Of a stretch of 39,950 nucleotides of DNA, positions 8,561 to 17,320 are shown piece after piece; within the stretch, counting starts at the first letter, position 1, and the number at the start of each line of letters is the position of its first letter. Made by a program: the position numbers and the translations under genes. This DNA comes from Lentisphaeria bacterium UBA1791 (lineage in GTDB: Bacteria > Verrucomicrobiota > Lentisphaeria > Victivallales > Victivallaceae). Under the pieces are notes generated by a model, which was not told where the DNA came from, ran no database searches, and saw nothing but the letters and a program-made list of their open reading frames with translations. The stretch is from positions 47,197 to 87,146 of the forward strand of contig DCFZ01000034.1 of NCBI GenBank assembly GCA_002314455.1, given 5' to 3'.

Positions 8561-10012
8561 ATGCTATTCAGTTCCATCGAATATATTTTCTATTTTTTGC
8601 CGCTGATTTTTTTGCTCTATTTCGGCATTCTCTGGTTTTTGCCTTACAAGGCGAAGATCGGCTTGCTGTTGATCGCGTCGCTCTGCTTTTACGGCTGGTG
8701 GATTCCGAAATATCTGCCGATTCTGCTCTTTTCCATTGCGATCAACCATTTTTGGGGATTGTGGCAACGGCAAAACGTTGGAAATAAGTTGCTTCTGACA
8801 TTTGGCGTCGTGCTGAATCTGGCGCCGCTTTTTTACTTTAAATATTTCAATTTTGCGATGAGCAACGTCGCAAGCGTTATACAATTTTGCGGCGGCAGTT
8901 GGAGCTTTCACCCGATCGCGCTCGCGCTCCCGCTCGGAATCAGCTTTTTTACCTTTCAGCAGATCGCCTATCTGGTCGACTGTTATCGCGGCGGCGTAAA
9001 AAAGTACAGCTTCCTCGAATATGCGCTTTTTATTTCCTTCTGGCCGCAGTTAATCGCCGGCCCCATTGTTCATCATACGGAATTGCTGCCGCAATTTGAA
9101 GTCAAGCGAAACGCAAAACTGCACGCGCGGCACATCTACCTCGGTCTGATTGTTTTCATCTTGGGTTTGGCGAAAAAGATTTTGCTGGCGGATCAGTTCG
9201 GCGCGGCGGCGAATTGGGGCTGGAATGGCGGCAGCGTCGGTCAGCTGACGACGATGTCGGCGTGGCTGTCGACGATCACTTATACGTTGCAGTTGTACTT
9301 TGATTTTTCCGGGTATTGCGATATGGCGTGGGGATCGGCGATGCTTTTCAACGTCCGTTTGCCGCTCAATTTTATGTCGCCTTACAAGGCGGATTCCATT
9401 CAGGATTTCTGGCGGCGCTGGCACATCACGCTTTCGCACTGGTTGCGGGATTACCTTTACATTCCTTTCGGCGGCAGCCGCAAGGGGCTTGCCCGCACGA
9501 TCGCCAACGTCTTTTTCACCTTTCTGATCGGCGGCATCTGGCACGGCGCCGGATGGACTTTTTTCCTCTGGGGCGCGATTCACGGCGCCGCGCTCGCCGT
9601 CTGCAATTTGTGGCGCAAAAAACTCAACTGGCGCATGCCGAAAATCATCGGCTGGGTGCTCACGATGGCATTGGTGCACTTTGCATGGGTCTTTTTCCGG
9701 GCTCCGGATATTGCGAGCGCCGTCGTGATGATCAGGCGTATGTTTTCCTGCGGCGCGGCCCCCGGGGCGGTTCGCGATTTCGCGTGGAGTTTACAATATT
9801 CGTGGCTCTTGTACGCCACGCTTTTGTACGCGCTGATCGTTTTGCCGCTCGCCAACTCGTATCAGATCGCCATCGCGCTGGTGCGGAAATTCCATTCCAG
9901 ATGGTGGCAGATCGCGGCGGGGTGTATGTGCGCGGTGCTGTTTTTTCTCTGCTTTTTGCATTTAGTCGCAAAAAACATTCCGCAGTCGCCTTTCCTTTAT
10001 TTCCAGTTCTGA
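8561..10012 (+). CDS. MBOAT family membrane O-acyltransferase (AlgI/DltB-like)
   Basis: The 483-aa polytopic membrane protein belongs to the membrane-bound O-acyltransferase family, which passes acyl groups across the membrane to extracytoplasmic polysaccharides. The ATG at 8561 was chosen because AAGGAGG lies at 8545-8551 and the hydrophobic N-terminus (LFSSIEYIFYFLPLIFLLYF) then begins directly. Diagnostic segments are QLIAGPIV (163-170), YFDFSGYCDMAWG, FWRRWHITLSHWLRDYLY (283-300) and the catalytic-type His H328 in GGIWHGAGW. The next gene, 10 nt downstream, encodes an SGNH-like partner, as in the AlgI/AlgJ and DltB/DltD pairs. The likely reaction is O-acetylation of the glycan made by the neighbouring genes; the acceptor is inferred. 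Confidence 0.93.
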   Translation: MLFSSIEYIFYFLPLIFLLYFGILWFLPYKAKIGLLLIASLCFYGWWIPKYLPILLFSIAINHFWGLWQRQNVGNKLLLTFGVVLNLAPLFYFKYFNFAMSNVASVIQFCGGSWSFHPIALALPLGISFFTFQQIAYLVDCYRGGVKKYSFLEYALFISFWPQLIAGPIVHHTELLPQFEVKRNAKLHARHIYLGLIVFILGLAKKILLADQFGAAANWGWNGGSVGQLTTMSAWLSTITYTLQLYFDFSGYCDMAWGSAMLFNVRLPLNFMSPYKADSIQDFWRRWHITLSHWLRDYLYIPFGGSRKGLARTIANVFFTFLIGGIWHGAGWTFFLWGAIHGAALAVCNLWRKKLNWRMPKIIGWVLTMALVHFAWVFFRAPDIASAVVMIRRMFSCGAAPGAVRDFAWSLQYSWLLYATLLYALIVLPLANSYQIAIALVRKFHSRWWQIAAGCMCAVLFFLCFLHLVAKNIPQSPFLYFQF

Positions 10013-10022
10013 GGTGGCAGTT

Positions 10023-12317
10023 ATGAAGAAACTCAACTTTTTTTTCTTTAGTTTCCTCGTCGGTCTTGTGTTGACGTTTGCCGCATTTGTCGGCGTCGTC
10101 AATCTCTGCGGCCGCGGCATCGCGGATCAGCCCTGGTATCTCGACCTCTATCCGCTGAAAGAACACTTCGCCAAGGAGAAAAAAAGTCCCAAGATCATCA
10201 TCATCGGCGGTTCCAGTTCCTTGATGGGGATCGACGGCGAAAAACTGCAGGCGTACACGGGGATGGACAACATCAACTTTTCGATGAGCGTCATGGTGCC
10301 GATGCGCTTTTATCTGGTCGCGTTGGATAAGTACGTCAAAAAGGGCGACGTCGTCGTGATGCCGCTGGAGTTCGGCAAGCATTACAATGAAACGGAAGAA
10401 GAGCTCTTTTCCGGTTTCGGGATCTCGCTTCTTTTTGGTTGTGATCCCGCGGCGCAGAAGACGTTGAAGCTTTCCGAGCTGTGCTCGCTTTATTTCCAGT
10501 ACGGACTTTCGTGGATCAACACGTCGCTGTTTCATCCGCAGGGGCCGTGGGGGCGCGCGACCAGCCCCGCCGCCGAACGGGCAAAGATAGCGGAAAAACA
10601 GGATGTTTTCGGGAGCGTTTACCGCGAGCAGTATGTCGTCCGGCAATGGAAAAGTCTGCACAACAAGAGAAACAAATATAATGCGCCTGATTATCACTAC
10701 GACCTCTCTCCGTACGGCGACTGGCTCGTCGATCACGATCCCGTTCCGCCGATCCCGATGGGGGGCAGGATCCCCGCAAAAATCACCGATGAATTCGTCT
10801 ACAGCTATCAGGAAATCAAAAAGCTCGTCGAATCGCGGGGCGCCACGCTTTTGCTGGTCTACACCAACCGCTATTCTTATGCGGAAGATGTCGGAATCGA
10901 CGAATTTACCGCCGCGCTGAAAGCTCGGGGGATCACCATTTGCGGCCGTCCGGAATCGGTGGCGTTCCCGAAGTATTTCTACCACGAACCGCTCTTTCAT
11001 ATGAATCAGCATGGCGCGGCATTGTGGACGTACGAAATGGCAAAGACGATCTGTCGGGAAACGGGGCGGCCGATGCCGAAGATCGCCGATTGGCCCTACG
11101 TCGTTTTTGCCGATGATCCGGCGTATCATTTCCCCGGCGTCGCGGCGTCGCGGATCTATGAAAGCGGCGTCGAGATCGCGCAAAAGGAATTTCCGCTGGT
11201 CGTGAATATCCCGCAGTCGATGCGGGGCAAAAAGCTGGAATTGAGTTTGATCGCCAAGCAGCCGGCGGGAAAACGCTCGGTTTTGGCAAGCGTCCGTGCC
11301 GGCGGTCAGACGCTCCATTGGCAGGAGTCCGTCTATGCGGAACGCTCGGAAGTGTTGATCCGTGTGCCGGCGCATTATACCAATGGCGAAAAACTGGAAT
11401 TGACTTGTACCGTCGCCGGGGAAACGATCGGTATGGAGCGGCTTTTTATCCGGCCTGATACGAATAATGCGTTTTTTGCGACGCAAGACGCACAGTTTTT
11501 CCGCTTTAAAAGCGGATTTTCCGAGCCGGAAGCGTGGGGCAGGTGGACAGATGGCGAACGCGCCGAGCTCGCCTTCAAGATACCCGAACAATGCCGCAAC
11601 AAAAATGTTTCGCTGTCGATGGATATGCTGGCATTTGTTCACCCGAATAAACCGACGTGTAAAATTGCGATCGAAGTCAATCAGAGAACCGTGCTTGAAC
11701 AGGAAATTACCCAGTTCAACAGTAAAGTTTTATTGTCGCTGACGGCGGCGGAAACGGCAAACGAGTGGATCGATGTGGGCATCAAAGTTTACGATCCGCG
11801 TTCGCCGAAAGAGTTGGGCATAAGTGAAGATACGCGCCGCTTGGGCGTCGGCATCCAGTCCATTTCGATCGCCGAAGCGCAAAAAGAGTTTTCCGCGATG
11901 CGGGATGCGCGAGTTTTCCGTTTCGAAAGCGGATTTGCCGAGCCGGAGCCGTGGGGCAGGTGGACAGATGGCGAACGCGCCGAGTTTTCTTTCCGGATCC
12001 CCGAACAATTCCGCAATCAGGAGTTGACGCTGACGTTGGGCGCACAGGCGTTTATTCATCAGAATCATCCGACGTGCAAATTTGCAATCGAAGCCAATCA
12101 GAGAAGCGTTTTCGAGCAGACCGTCAATCAATTCAACAATCAACTCTCGTTGCATTTGACAGCGGCGGATACGGCGAACGAATGGGTCAAATTCACCATC
12201 AAAGTTTACAATCCGCGTTCACCGAAAGAATGCGGCGCAAGTGAGGATACACGCCGTTTGGGCGTCGGGATACGCTTCATTTCGATCACCGAAACCAATG
12301 CCGCCGACAAAAAATAA
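10023..12317 (+). CDS. Membrane-anchored SGNH-like acyltransferase partner with two C-terminal beta modules
   Basis: This 764-aa protein has one N-terminal membrane anchor (residues 4-29). An SGNH-like domain of the DltD/AlgJ type follows, with a serine block GGSSSLMGID (62-71) and a late HMNQHG block (326-331) matching the catalytic His region. Residues about 370-480 are beta-rich. Two tandem copies of the WGxW module follow (about 490-620 and 629-762), each with EPxxWGRWTDGERAE near its start and SEDTRRLGVGI near its end. I chose the ATG at 10023 because GAGGTGG sits at 10011-10017; an in-frame GTG at 10014 is less likely. It pairs with the MBOAT gene and probably completes extracytoplasmic O-acylation, with the modules perhaps holding the glycan. 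Catalytic competence is unproven. Confidence 0.72.
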   Translation: MKKLNFFFFSFLVGLVLTFAAFVGVVNLCGRGIADQPWYLDLYPLKEHFAKEKKSPKIIIIGGSSSLMGIDGEKLQAYTGMDNINFSMSVMVPMRFYLVALDKYVKKGDVVVMPLEFGKHYNETEEELFSGFGISLLFGCDPAAQKTLKLSELCSLYFQYGLSWINTSLFHPQGPWGRATSPAAERAKIAEKQDVFGSVYREQYVVRQWKSLHNKRNKYNAPDYHYDLSPYGDWLVDHDPVPPIPMGGRIPAKITDEFVYSYQEIKKLVESRGATLLLVYTNRYSYAEDVGIDEFTAALKARGITICGRPESVAFPKYFYHEPLFHMNQHGAALWTYEMAKTICRETGRPMPKIADWPYVVFADDPAYHFPGVAASRIYESGVEIAQKEFPLVVNIPQSMRGKKLELSLIAKQPAGKRSVLASVRAGGQTLHWQESVYAERSEVLIRVPAHYTNGEKLELTCTVAGETIGMERLFIRPDTNNAFFATQDAQFFRFKSGFSEPEAWGRWTDGERAELAFKIPEQCRNKNVSLSMDMLAFVHPNKPTCKIAIEVNQRTVLEQEITQFNSKVLLSLTAAETANEWIDVGIKVYDPRSPKELGISEDTRRLGVGIQSISIAEAQKEFSAMRDARVFRFESGFAEPEPWGRWTDGERAEFSFRIPEQFRNQELTLTLGAQAFIHQNHPTCKFAIEANQRSVFEQTVNQFNNQLSLHLTAADTANEWVKFTIKVYNPRSPKECGASEDTRRLGVGIRFISITETNAADKK
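11534..11567 (+). repeat. 34-nt exact direct repeat, copy 1
   Basis: GTGGGGCAGGTGGACAGATG and the following 14 nt are identical to 11951-11984. The copies are 417 nt (139 codons) apart and encode the WGRWTDGERAE core of the two tandem modules. Confidence 0.9.
11951..11984 (+). repeat. 34-nt exact direct repeat, copy 2
   Basis: This is the second copy of the repeat at 11534-11567. Similarity continues more loosely on both sides, consistent with duplication of one whole module followed by divergence everywhere except this core. Confidence 0.9.
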
Positions 12318-12493
12318 GAGATTTTGGTAATACCCGAGGGGACGGGGCGGGAGTGTAGTCCGCGGTCTTGGCATTGGTATGATCGCTCGCTAGGCTGTCA
12401 ACTGTAACGATACGGTATGTATACGTTGATTGTCTGCTTCGTCTTCTTCGTCTCCTTTGTCCACCCCTTTGCTCATTTTGCGGCAAAAAAAAG

Positions 12494-12535
12494 AGCTGCT
12501 GCGTTTCCTTGTCAGGATTGGCAACAGCTTTTTTT
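12494..12535. terminator. Bidirectional intrinsic terminator
   Basis: AGCTGCTGC (12494-12502) pairs with GCAACAGCT (12521-12529) with one mismatch. T runs lie on both outer sides (T tract to 12535 on plus; A tract 12485-12492 giving U's on minus). It sits between the convergent genes ending at 12317 (plus) and 12534 (minus) and can serve both. The remaining sequence 12318-12483 shows no gene or other signal. Confidence 0.8.
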
Positions 12536-13016
12536 ATCTGGACAATTCGGTTTGACGGACGCCTTCCGCCTGACGGGATTGCCGATATGCCGTGCGCAAC
12601 GTTTCCTTGACGGAATTGGGGCGGTGAATTCCTTTGATGTGGAGTTCCGGGGTGGTTTTGTCGGAAGAAATGATGGTCACGTCGCCGATACCCACAATGC
12701 GCTGAAAAATGCTCTGATTCAATTTGACGTCCTGAATGCGGTAAAGTTCGATTTCTTCCTCGTCTTGCGCGATGATGCCGGTGCGCATAAAAAAGCGCTC
12801 CGTCGTCAGTTTGTAGTGCGTCGAGGAAATGCGGAGACGGGCGCACAGAATGCAAAGCGCCGCGATGGCGAACGGGATCAGAAATGCCCAAAAGGGGAGA
12901 CTCGGAAGAAACCAAATCAGAGCGATTCCGGCGATGATGATGACAACGCTCCAGAAATAAAGTTTCAGCTCGCTGATGTGCGACGGCTTAAAGGCCAACA
13001 ACTCTTTTTCTTCCAT
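12534..13016 (-). CDS. Bacterial PH-domain (bPH2/DUF304) membrane protein
   Basis: The 160-aa protein has two adjacent hydrophobic segments (about residues 18-60) and a C-terminal bacterial PH domain of the bPH2 (DUF304/YdbS-like) type. Hallmarks are THYKLTTERFFMRTGIIAQ, then EEEIELYRIQDVKLNQSIFQRIVGIGDV and a short DKTTPELHIKGI strand. The ATG at 13016 was chosen over an upstream in-frame ATG at 13091 because AAAGGA lies just upstream and 13091 falls inside the predicted -35 element. The family is common in bacteria but its molecular role is poorly defined. The gene stands alone, convergent with the SGNH gene and divergent from nagA, with its own promoter and terminator. Confidence 0.85.
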   Translation of the reverse strand: MEEKELLAFKPSHISELKLYFWSVVIIIAGIALIWFLPSLPFWAFLIPFAIAALCILCARLRISSTHYKLTTERFFMRTGIIAQDEEEIELYRIQDVKLNQSIFQRIVGIGDVTIISSDKTTPELHIKGIHRPNSVKETLRTAYRQSRQAEGVRQTELSR

Positions 13017-13062
13017 ATGAAAAAATCCTTTTTTTTGATGATGGATTGATTTTCTTTCAAAT

Positions 13063-13091
13063 ACTATAGCACGCGCTCCGTTGTATTTCAA
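13063..13091 (-). promoter_or_regulatory. Predicted promoter for the PH-domain gene
   Basis: On the minus strand: TTGAAA (13091-13086), 17-nt spacer, TATAGT (13068-13063), about 47 nt from the start codon at 13016. This is one of the best promoter matches in the window. Confidence 0.65.
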
Positions 13092-13301
13092 CCCCCGTGC
13101 CGGAAAAATGGCGGCGTGGAAAAATCATTCGATTTGCGGCCGGAAAAAATTATAATGAAACGGGACGACGGAAAAATCGCCCGGCGGACGGCAGAGAGGA
13201 GAACCGCCCGCATCGACGGTTGGTCCGTCGTTTTGGATGTAAAAAAGGAAGCGACCTTTGCGCAAGGAGCATTTTCATTCTCTTTCTTCGCGTGCCGGAA
13301 T

Positions 13302-13329
13302 TTGAAAAATTTCTGGAAGATGCTATAGT
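13302..13329 (+). promoter_or_regulatory. Predicted promoter for nagA
   Basis: TTGAAA (13302-13307), 16-nt spacer, TATAGT (13324-13329). It gives a leader of about 57 nt before the ATG at 13393. Confidence 0.6.
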
Positions 13330-13392
13330 AATAAAACATTGATCGAGAAAGTTTATTGTTGCGCACGCGCGCTTTTTCAGCAGGGGGAAGCG

Positions 13393-14526
13393 ATGAAATT
13401 ATCAGGAAATGTCGTTACGCCTTTGGGCGTGAAATACGGTACGTTGGAGTGTCAATCTGACAAGATCAGCGCCATTGCGCTTCAGGAAAACGTGAAAGCC
13501 GACGCCGATTGGATTCTGCCGGGATTTATCGACGTTCATCTGCACGGTTCCGGCAAGTTCAATGTCGAGGAGGGCGAGTCCGGGCTTCGCGGCATGGCGG
13601 AGTTTCTGGCGACCAAGGGGGTGACCCGCTTTCTGCCGACCTACTCCAGCGCGCCGCATGAAGAGATTCTGGAATTCGTCAAAATTGTACAGCAAATGGC
13701 TGCGTTGCCGCCGCAGGGCGCGTTGATCGCGGGATCTCACGTCGAGGGACCGTGGCTTGCTCTGCGGTTTTGCGGCGGCATGATTCCTGAAATGCTCCGC
13801 AACCCCGACTTGAAGCAGGCGAAAGCTTATCTCGAAGCGGCGCAGGGAACGCTGAAAATGATGACGATTGCGCCGGAATTGCCCGGGGCACTGGATGTGA
13901 TCCATTTGTTGCATCAAAACGGCGTCGTCGTTTCCTGCGGCCACACGGCTTGCCCGCCTGATTTTTTGCAGACTGCCGTCGACGCCGGACTTTCGGAAGT
14001 CTGTCATCTCTTTGACAGTTATGATCTGCCGGAAGATCACGGCGGCGTCCGGCAGGCGGCGTTGACCGATATGGCGTTGATCCACGACGGCTTGATGAAA
14101 GAGATCATCATGGACGGTTTGCACGTGGTGCCCGAATTGGTCGTGCTCGCGCGCCGCGCTGCCGGAGCCGGTCACATCATCGCGATCACCGACGCGTTGC
14201 AGGGCGCGGGGCTTCCCGAAGGGCATTTCCTCGATTGCGGAAAACCGTATCACATCAAAGAGGGCGAATTTGCCCGCCGCGACGAGGACAATGCGATCAT
14301 CGGTTCGTCGCTCTCGATGAACCGCGCGTTTTTCAATATGACGACGCGCTTCGGTTTTTCGGTCGAAGAGGCGGCGCTTGCTTCCTCCGGAAACCAGGCG
14401 AAACAACTGAACATCGACGCCTTTACCGGATCGTTGCAAGTCGGCAAGCAGGCGGATGTCGCCATTCTTGCGCCCGATAAACTGACGGTCAAGGCGACGA
14501 TCCTCGGCGGCAAAAGGATCTTCTAA
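13393..14526 (+). CDS. nagA: N-acetylglucosamine-6-phosphate deacetylase
   Basis: The 377-aa cytoplasmic amidohydrolase-superfamily enzyme removes acetate from GlcNAc-6-phosphate to give glucosamine-6-phosphate, used in amino-sugar catabolism and cell-wall recycling. Diagnostic segments are GFIDVHLHG (44-52), the metal-binding GSHVEGPW (114-121), SCGHTA, HLFDS, IIMDGLHV and the catalytic Asp in IAITDALQGAG. The ATG at 13393 follows GGGGGAAG; upstream in-frame starts lie within the predicted leader. The gene is followed after 14 nt by a small SGNH hydrolase, presumably cotranscribed. HVEGPW is followed by LALRFCGG instead of the usual stretch with a Lys-Gly-Ala-His, a small deviation. The truncated GH20-like gene at 39499 could feed the same pathway. 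Confidence 0.9.
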   Translation: MKLSGNVVTPLGVKYGTLECQSDKISAIALQENVKADADWILPGFIDVHLHGSGKFNVEEGESGLRGMAEFLATKGVTRFLPTYSSAPHEEILEFVKIVQQMAALPPQGALIAGSHVEGPWLALRFCGGMIPEMLRNPDLKQAKAYLEAAQGTLKMMTIAPELPGALDVIHLLHQNGVVVSCGHTACPPDFLQTAVDAGLSEVCHLFDSYDLPEDHGGVRQAALTDMALIHDGLMKEIIMDGLHVVPELVVLARRAAGAGHIIAITDALQGAGLPEGHFLDCGKPYHIKEGEFARRDEDNAIIGSSLSMNRAFFNMTTRFGFSVEEAALASSGNQAKQLNIDAFTGSLQVGKQADVAILAPDKLTVKATILGGKRIF

Positions 14527-14540
14527 GCCGGGAACATAAA

Positions 14541-15191
14541 ATGAAAAACATCTTGATCGGTCTTGTCGGTTCTTCCATTATGGAAGGGGTGATCGGGGTC
14601 TATACGCCCGAAAAACGCTATTATAACATTTTACAGCAGAAGTTGAGCATAGCGTTTCCCGAATGTTGCTTTTCGATCGTCAACGCCGCGATCGGCGGCG
14701 AATCGACGCGCGAGATCCACCGCCGGTTTCAGCGCGACGTGCTCGGCTATCCGCTCGACATTTGCGTGGTGATGTACGGCGCCAACAACGAAGATCTGAA
14801 AACCCCGTCGCGTGCGCTTCGCGAGCACGAATTCGAGGAATTGATGGAGTGCGAAGAGGCGATGCTTCCCCGCAGTGTGACGCGCGTCGGCGTCGTGCTC
14901 GGGCCGATTATCGACGAGTGTCACTGGTGCTTTCGCGACGAAAACTACAAGAAGTTTTTCGCCCCCTTTGGCGGGCACAATGCATTCGTCGATCTCGAGC
15001 GTGAAAAGGCGAAGGCGTTTTATCAGAAAAAGCAATGGCGTTTTCTCGACCTGCGCGAGGTTTTTGCCGCCGATCGCGGGAAGTTCATCTGTGACGACGG
15101 CATTCACCTTTCCGAGGCGGGACACGCCGCCTTTGCCGATGCGCTTTTTGCGCTTTTGCAGGAGGTCGTCAAGGCGAAACTTCAAAGGTGA
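14541..15191 (+). CDS. SGNH/GDSL-family hydrolase
   Basis: The 216-aa protein has the four SGNH blocks: the nucleophile Ser in LVGSSIMEG (about residues 8-16), the block II glycine in NAAIGGES, block III GANNED and block V DGIHLSEAGH with the catalytic Asp and His. The length is typical for small single-domain esterases. No signal peptide is evident, so it is probably cytoplasmic. It lies 14 nt after nagA and is likely cotranscribed. A role in deacylating a sugar is plausible, but substrate and partner are unknown. The Shine-Dalgarno sequence is weak (CGGGA). Confidence 0.82.
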   Translation: MKNILIGLVGSSIMEGVIGVYTPEKRYYNILQQKLSIAFPECCFSIVNAAIGGESTREIHRRFQRDVLGYPLDICVVMYGANNEDLKTPSRALREHEFEELMECEEAMLPRSVTRVGVVLGPIIDECHWCFRDENYKKFFAPFGGHNAFVDLEREKAKAFYQKKQWRFLDLREVFAADRGKFICDDGIHLSEAGHAAFADALFALLQEVVKAKLQR

Positions 15192-15256
15192 GCCTGATGC
15201 AGAAAAAAGGGAAATGAAAAAGCTGTTTCCCTATCATCGGGCGCCGGTGATCGCGG

Positions 15257-15285
15257 TTGAAAAAACAATGTTCCGGCACTATTTT
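15257..15285 (+). promoter_or_regulatory. Predicted promoter for the manC-type gene
   Basis: TTGAAA (15257-15262), 17-nt spacer, TATTTT (15280-15285), about 44 nt before the ATG at 15329. A small inverted repeat without a T tract (GGGAAA ... TTTCCC, about 15209-15231) precedes it. Confidence 0.5.
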
Positions 15286-15328
15286 AAGTGACGGATGATG
15301 GAATTTTGTTACAGTCAGGTGTAAAACG

Positions 15329-16375
15329 ATGGATACTTCCAAACTTTATGCGGTCGTTATGGCGGGGGGGCGCGGCGAACGCTTCTGGCCTGCCGGAAGG
15401 GTTAACCGCCCGAAGCAGTTGCTGCCGCTTTTCGGCGATCAGACGATGCTCGAGGAAACGGTATTGCGGCTTTTCCCATTGATCGCGCCGGAGCGTTTGC
15501 TGGTGATCACCAATCAAAGTTATGTCGAGCAGGTGCGGTCGCTGTTGCCGATCCCTGCGGAAAACGTGATCGGCGAACCGGTGGGGCGCGATACCGCGCC
15601 TTGCGTCGCGCTGGCGACGGCGCTGGTGCGTCGACGCGACCCCGATGCGACGATGATCCTGGTGCCCGCCGATCATCTGATCCGACCGGCGAAACTTTTT
15701 CAGGATACCTTGCGCTTTGCCGTCAAAGAGGCGCAAAACAATGCGCTGGTGACGATCGGAATCGTCCCGACGGGGCCGTCGACGGGGTACGGATATCTGC
15801 AACTTGGCGAGGAAGTGCTTCCCGGGTGCCGCAAAGCGTTGGCATTCAAGGAAAAACCCGACGTGGCGACGGCGGAAAAATTTTTCCGCGACGGCAACTA
15901 CCGCTGGAATAGCGGGATGTTCATCTGGCAAGTTTCGGCGATTTCCGCCGAATTTGCGCGGTGTGCGCCGGCGCTTTCGGAAAAGCTCGAAGCGTGGGCG
16001 CAGGGCGCCGACTACACGCAGGATTTTGCCTCGTGTCAAAAGATTTCCATTGACTACGCGGTGATGGAAAAAGCTGCCGACGTTCTGGTCTGCGACGCCA
16101 ATTTCTACTGGAACGACGTCGGTTCGTGGGGCTCGCTGCGTTCGGTTCTGCCGCCGGACGAAAACGGCAACGCCGTGCGCGGCACGGTCGTCGCGCTGGA
16201 TGCCGTCAACAATGTGTTGGTCAATGAAAGCGACGGCGTGCTCGGCGTGGTCGGGATCCGCGATTGCGCGATCGTTCGTTCCGGCAACGGCGTGCTCGTC
16301 TGCCCGCTTTCCAAAGAGCAGAGCGTCAAGGCGCTGGTTCAGAAAATCGCGGAAAAAAATCCGGAATTTCTCTGA
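15329..16375 (+). CDS. manC: Mannose-1-phosphate guanylyltransferase
   Basis: The 348-aa protein makes GDP-mannose from mannose-1-phosphate and GTP. The nucleotidyltransferase signature GGRGERFWP (13-21) and RPKQLLPL (27-34), the PADHLI segment and the WNSGMFIWQ and YAVMEK motifs place it in the short, monofunctional ManC class; it lacks the C-terminal phosphomannose isomerase domain of bifunctional enzymes. It supplies the Gmd encoded at 216-1268 and possibly mannosyltransferases in both clusters. The gene stands alone, with a predicted promoter before it and another for the ABC operon after it. The downstream interval to 16430 has a T-rich run but no good terminator stem. Confidence 0.93.
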   Translation: MDTSKLYAVVMAGGRGERFWPAGRVNRPKQLLPLFGDQTMLEETVLRLFPLIAPERLLVITNQSYVEQVRSLLPIPAENVIGEPVGRDTAPCVALATALVRRRDPDATMILVPADHLIRPAKLFQDTLRFAVKEAQNNALVTIGIVPTGPSTGYGYLQLGEEVLPGCRKALAFKEKPDVATAEKFFRDGNYRWNSGMFIWQVSAISAEFARCAPALSEKLEAWAQGADYTQDFASCQKISIDYAVMEKAADVLVCDANFYWNDVGSWGSLRSVLPPDENGNAVRGTVVALDAVNNVLVNESDGVLGVVGIRDCAIVRSGNGVLVCPLSKEQSVKALVQKIAEKNPEFL

Positions 16376-16430
16376 CGCTCCTTTTTTTCTTGCCGGAATG
16401 AAATACTCTTGAAATACGGCAGGGAAAGGT

Positions 16431-16459
16431 TTGCCTTTTCGCGCGTGTGGTGGTATATT
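16431..16459 (+). promoter_or_regulatory. Predicted promoter for the ABC exporter / glycosyltransferase operon
   Basis: TTGCCT (16431-16436), 17-nt spacer, TATATT (16454-16459). The leader to the ATG at 16535 is about 70 nt. Confidence 0.55.
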
Positions 16460-16534
16460 ATTACTTATCACTATGAATACAGCGGAAAAGTCCGTTTTTT
16501 GCCGCATTGATGCGAAACGTTTTTGGGGAAATTT

Positions 16535-17311
16535 ATGAGCATTAACCGCTCTATGGAATTGGCGAGAGATCAGATCATGGTTCTGGTCGCCAAGGATTTT
16601 AAGGTCAAGTACAACTCGACCGCGATCGGATTTTTCTGGTCGCTCCTGGTGCCGCTCTGTATGAGTTTTACCTACTATTTCGTTTTCCGGGTGATTATGC
16701 GGTGGGATGTGCACAACTATTTGCTTTACTTGTTGTGCGGGACCTTTCTCTGGCAGTATTTTTCCAGCGTTGTCCTGGTCAACGGCGGCGTGATGCTCAA
16801 CAACGCCGGGTTGCTGAAAAAGACCTCGTTCCGGCACGAGTTGCTGTTGTGGGGGACTTTTGTGGCGGAAGGAATCCACTTCATGCTGACGGTGCTGGTT
16901 CTCATTGCGGCGATGTTTTATTACAACGTGACGCCGCAGTGGGGAAGCGGGTTGATCAATTTCGGCGTGTTGCTGATCTTTTTCCCGCTCTTTACCTTGG
17001 GCGTCAGCTACCTTTACGCGGCGCTCAACATCTATTTCCGCGATCTGGAGCGGATTATGAATGTCTTTATGATGCTCTGGTGTTTCACGTCGCCGGTCTT
17101 TATCCCGATCAAGCAAGTGCCGGAAAAATATCTCTATATCTACGAGATCAACCCCATGGCCGGTTTTATGGGGATTTTCCGCAATATTTTCTACGAGCCG
17201 GGGCTGCATCCGGAAAATTGGATCCTTCCCTTTGCCAGCGCCGTCGTGCTTTTTGTGGTCGGTCGCTGGTTCTTCAACCGGATGTCCGTCTGCTTTGCGG
17301 AAAGGATGTGA
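16535..17311 (+). CDS. ABC-2 type polysaccharide export permease (Wzm/KpsM-like)
   Basis: The 258-aa integral membrane protein is of normal length for this family. The amphipathic N-terminus (SMELARDQIMVLVAKDFKVK) followed by YNSTAIGFFWSLLVPL is typical of polysaccharide and teichoic-acid export permeases, and about six membrane segments follow. The conserved FRDLERIMN loop lies before the fifth segment. The ATG at 16535 follows GGGGAA; a TTG start four codons earlier is less likely. It forms the exporter with the ATPase 9 nt downstream and opens the rightward glycan operon. The substrate is presumably a lipid-linked glycan assembled by the transferases in this window. Confidence 0.9.
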   Translation: MSINRSMELARDQIMVLVAKDFKVKYNSTAIGFFWSLLVPLCMSFTYYFVFRVIMRWDVHNYLLYLLCGTFLWQYFSSVVLVNGGVMLNNAGLLKKTSFRHELLLWGTFVAEGIHFMLTVLVLIAAMFYYNVTPQWGSGLINFGVLLIFFPLFTLGVSYLYAALNIYFRDLERIMNVFMMLWCFTSPVFIPIKQVPEKYLYIYEINPMAGFMGIFRNIFYEPGLHPENWILPFASAVVLFVVGRWFFNRMSVCFAERM

Positions 17312-17320
17312 GGTGGTGCC

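Larger units (their letters stand above)
13017..13392. other. Intergenic region between the PH-domain gene and nagA
   Basis: This 376-nt divergent gap holds one predicted promoter per direction (13063-13091 minus, 13302-13329 plus). A weak 6-bp hairpin followed by TTTT lies at 13214-13234. Short open frames cross it (for example 13116-13328 plus), but they have no convincing ribosome site or recognisable protein. No known riboswitch motif was recognised. Confidence 0.5.

Noticed and set aside
13097..13342. Possible small proteins of 70-81 aa upstream of nagA
   Set aside because: They have no convincing Shine-Dalgarno site, no recognisable family, and overlap the predicted nagA promoter.
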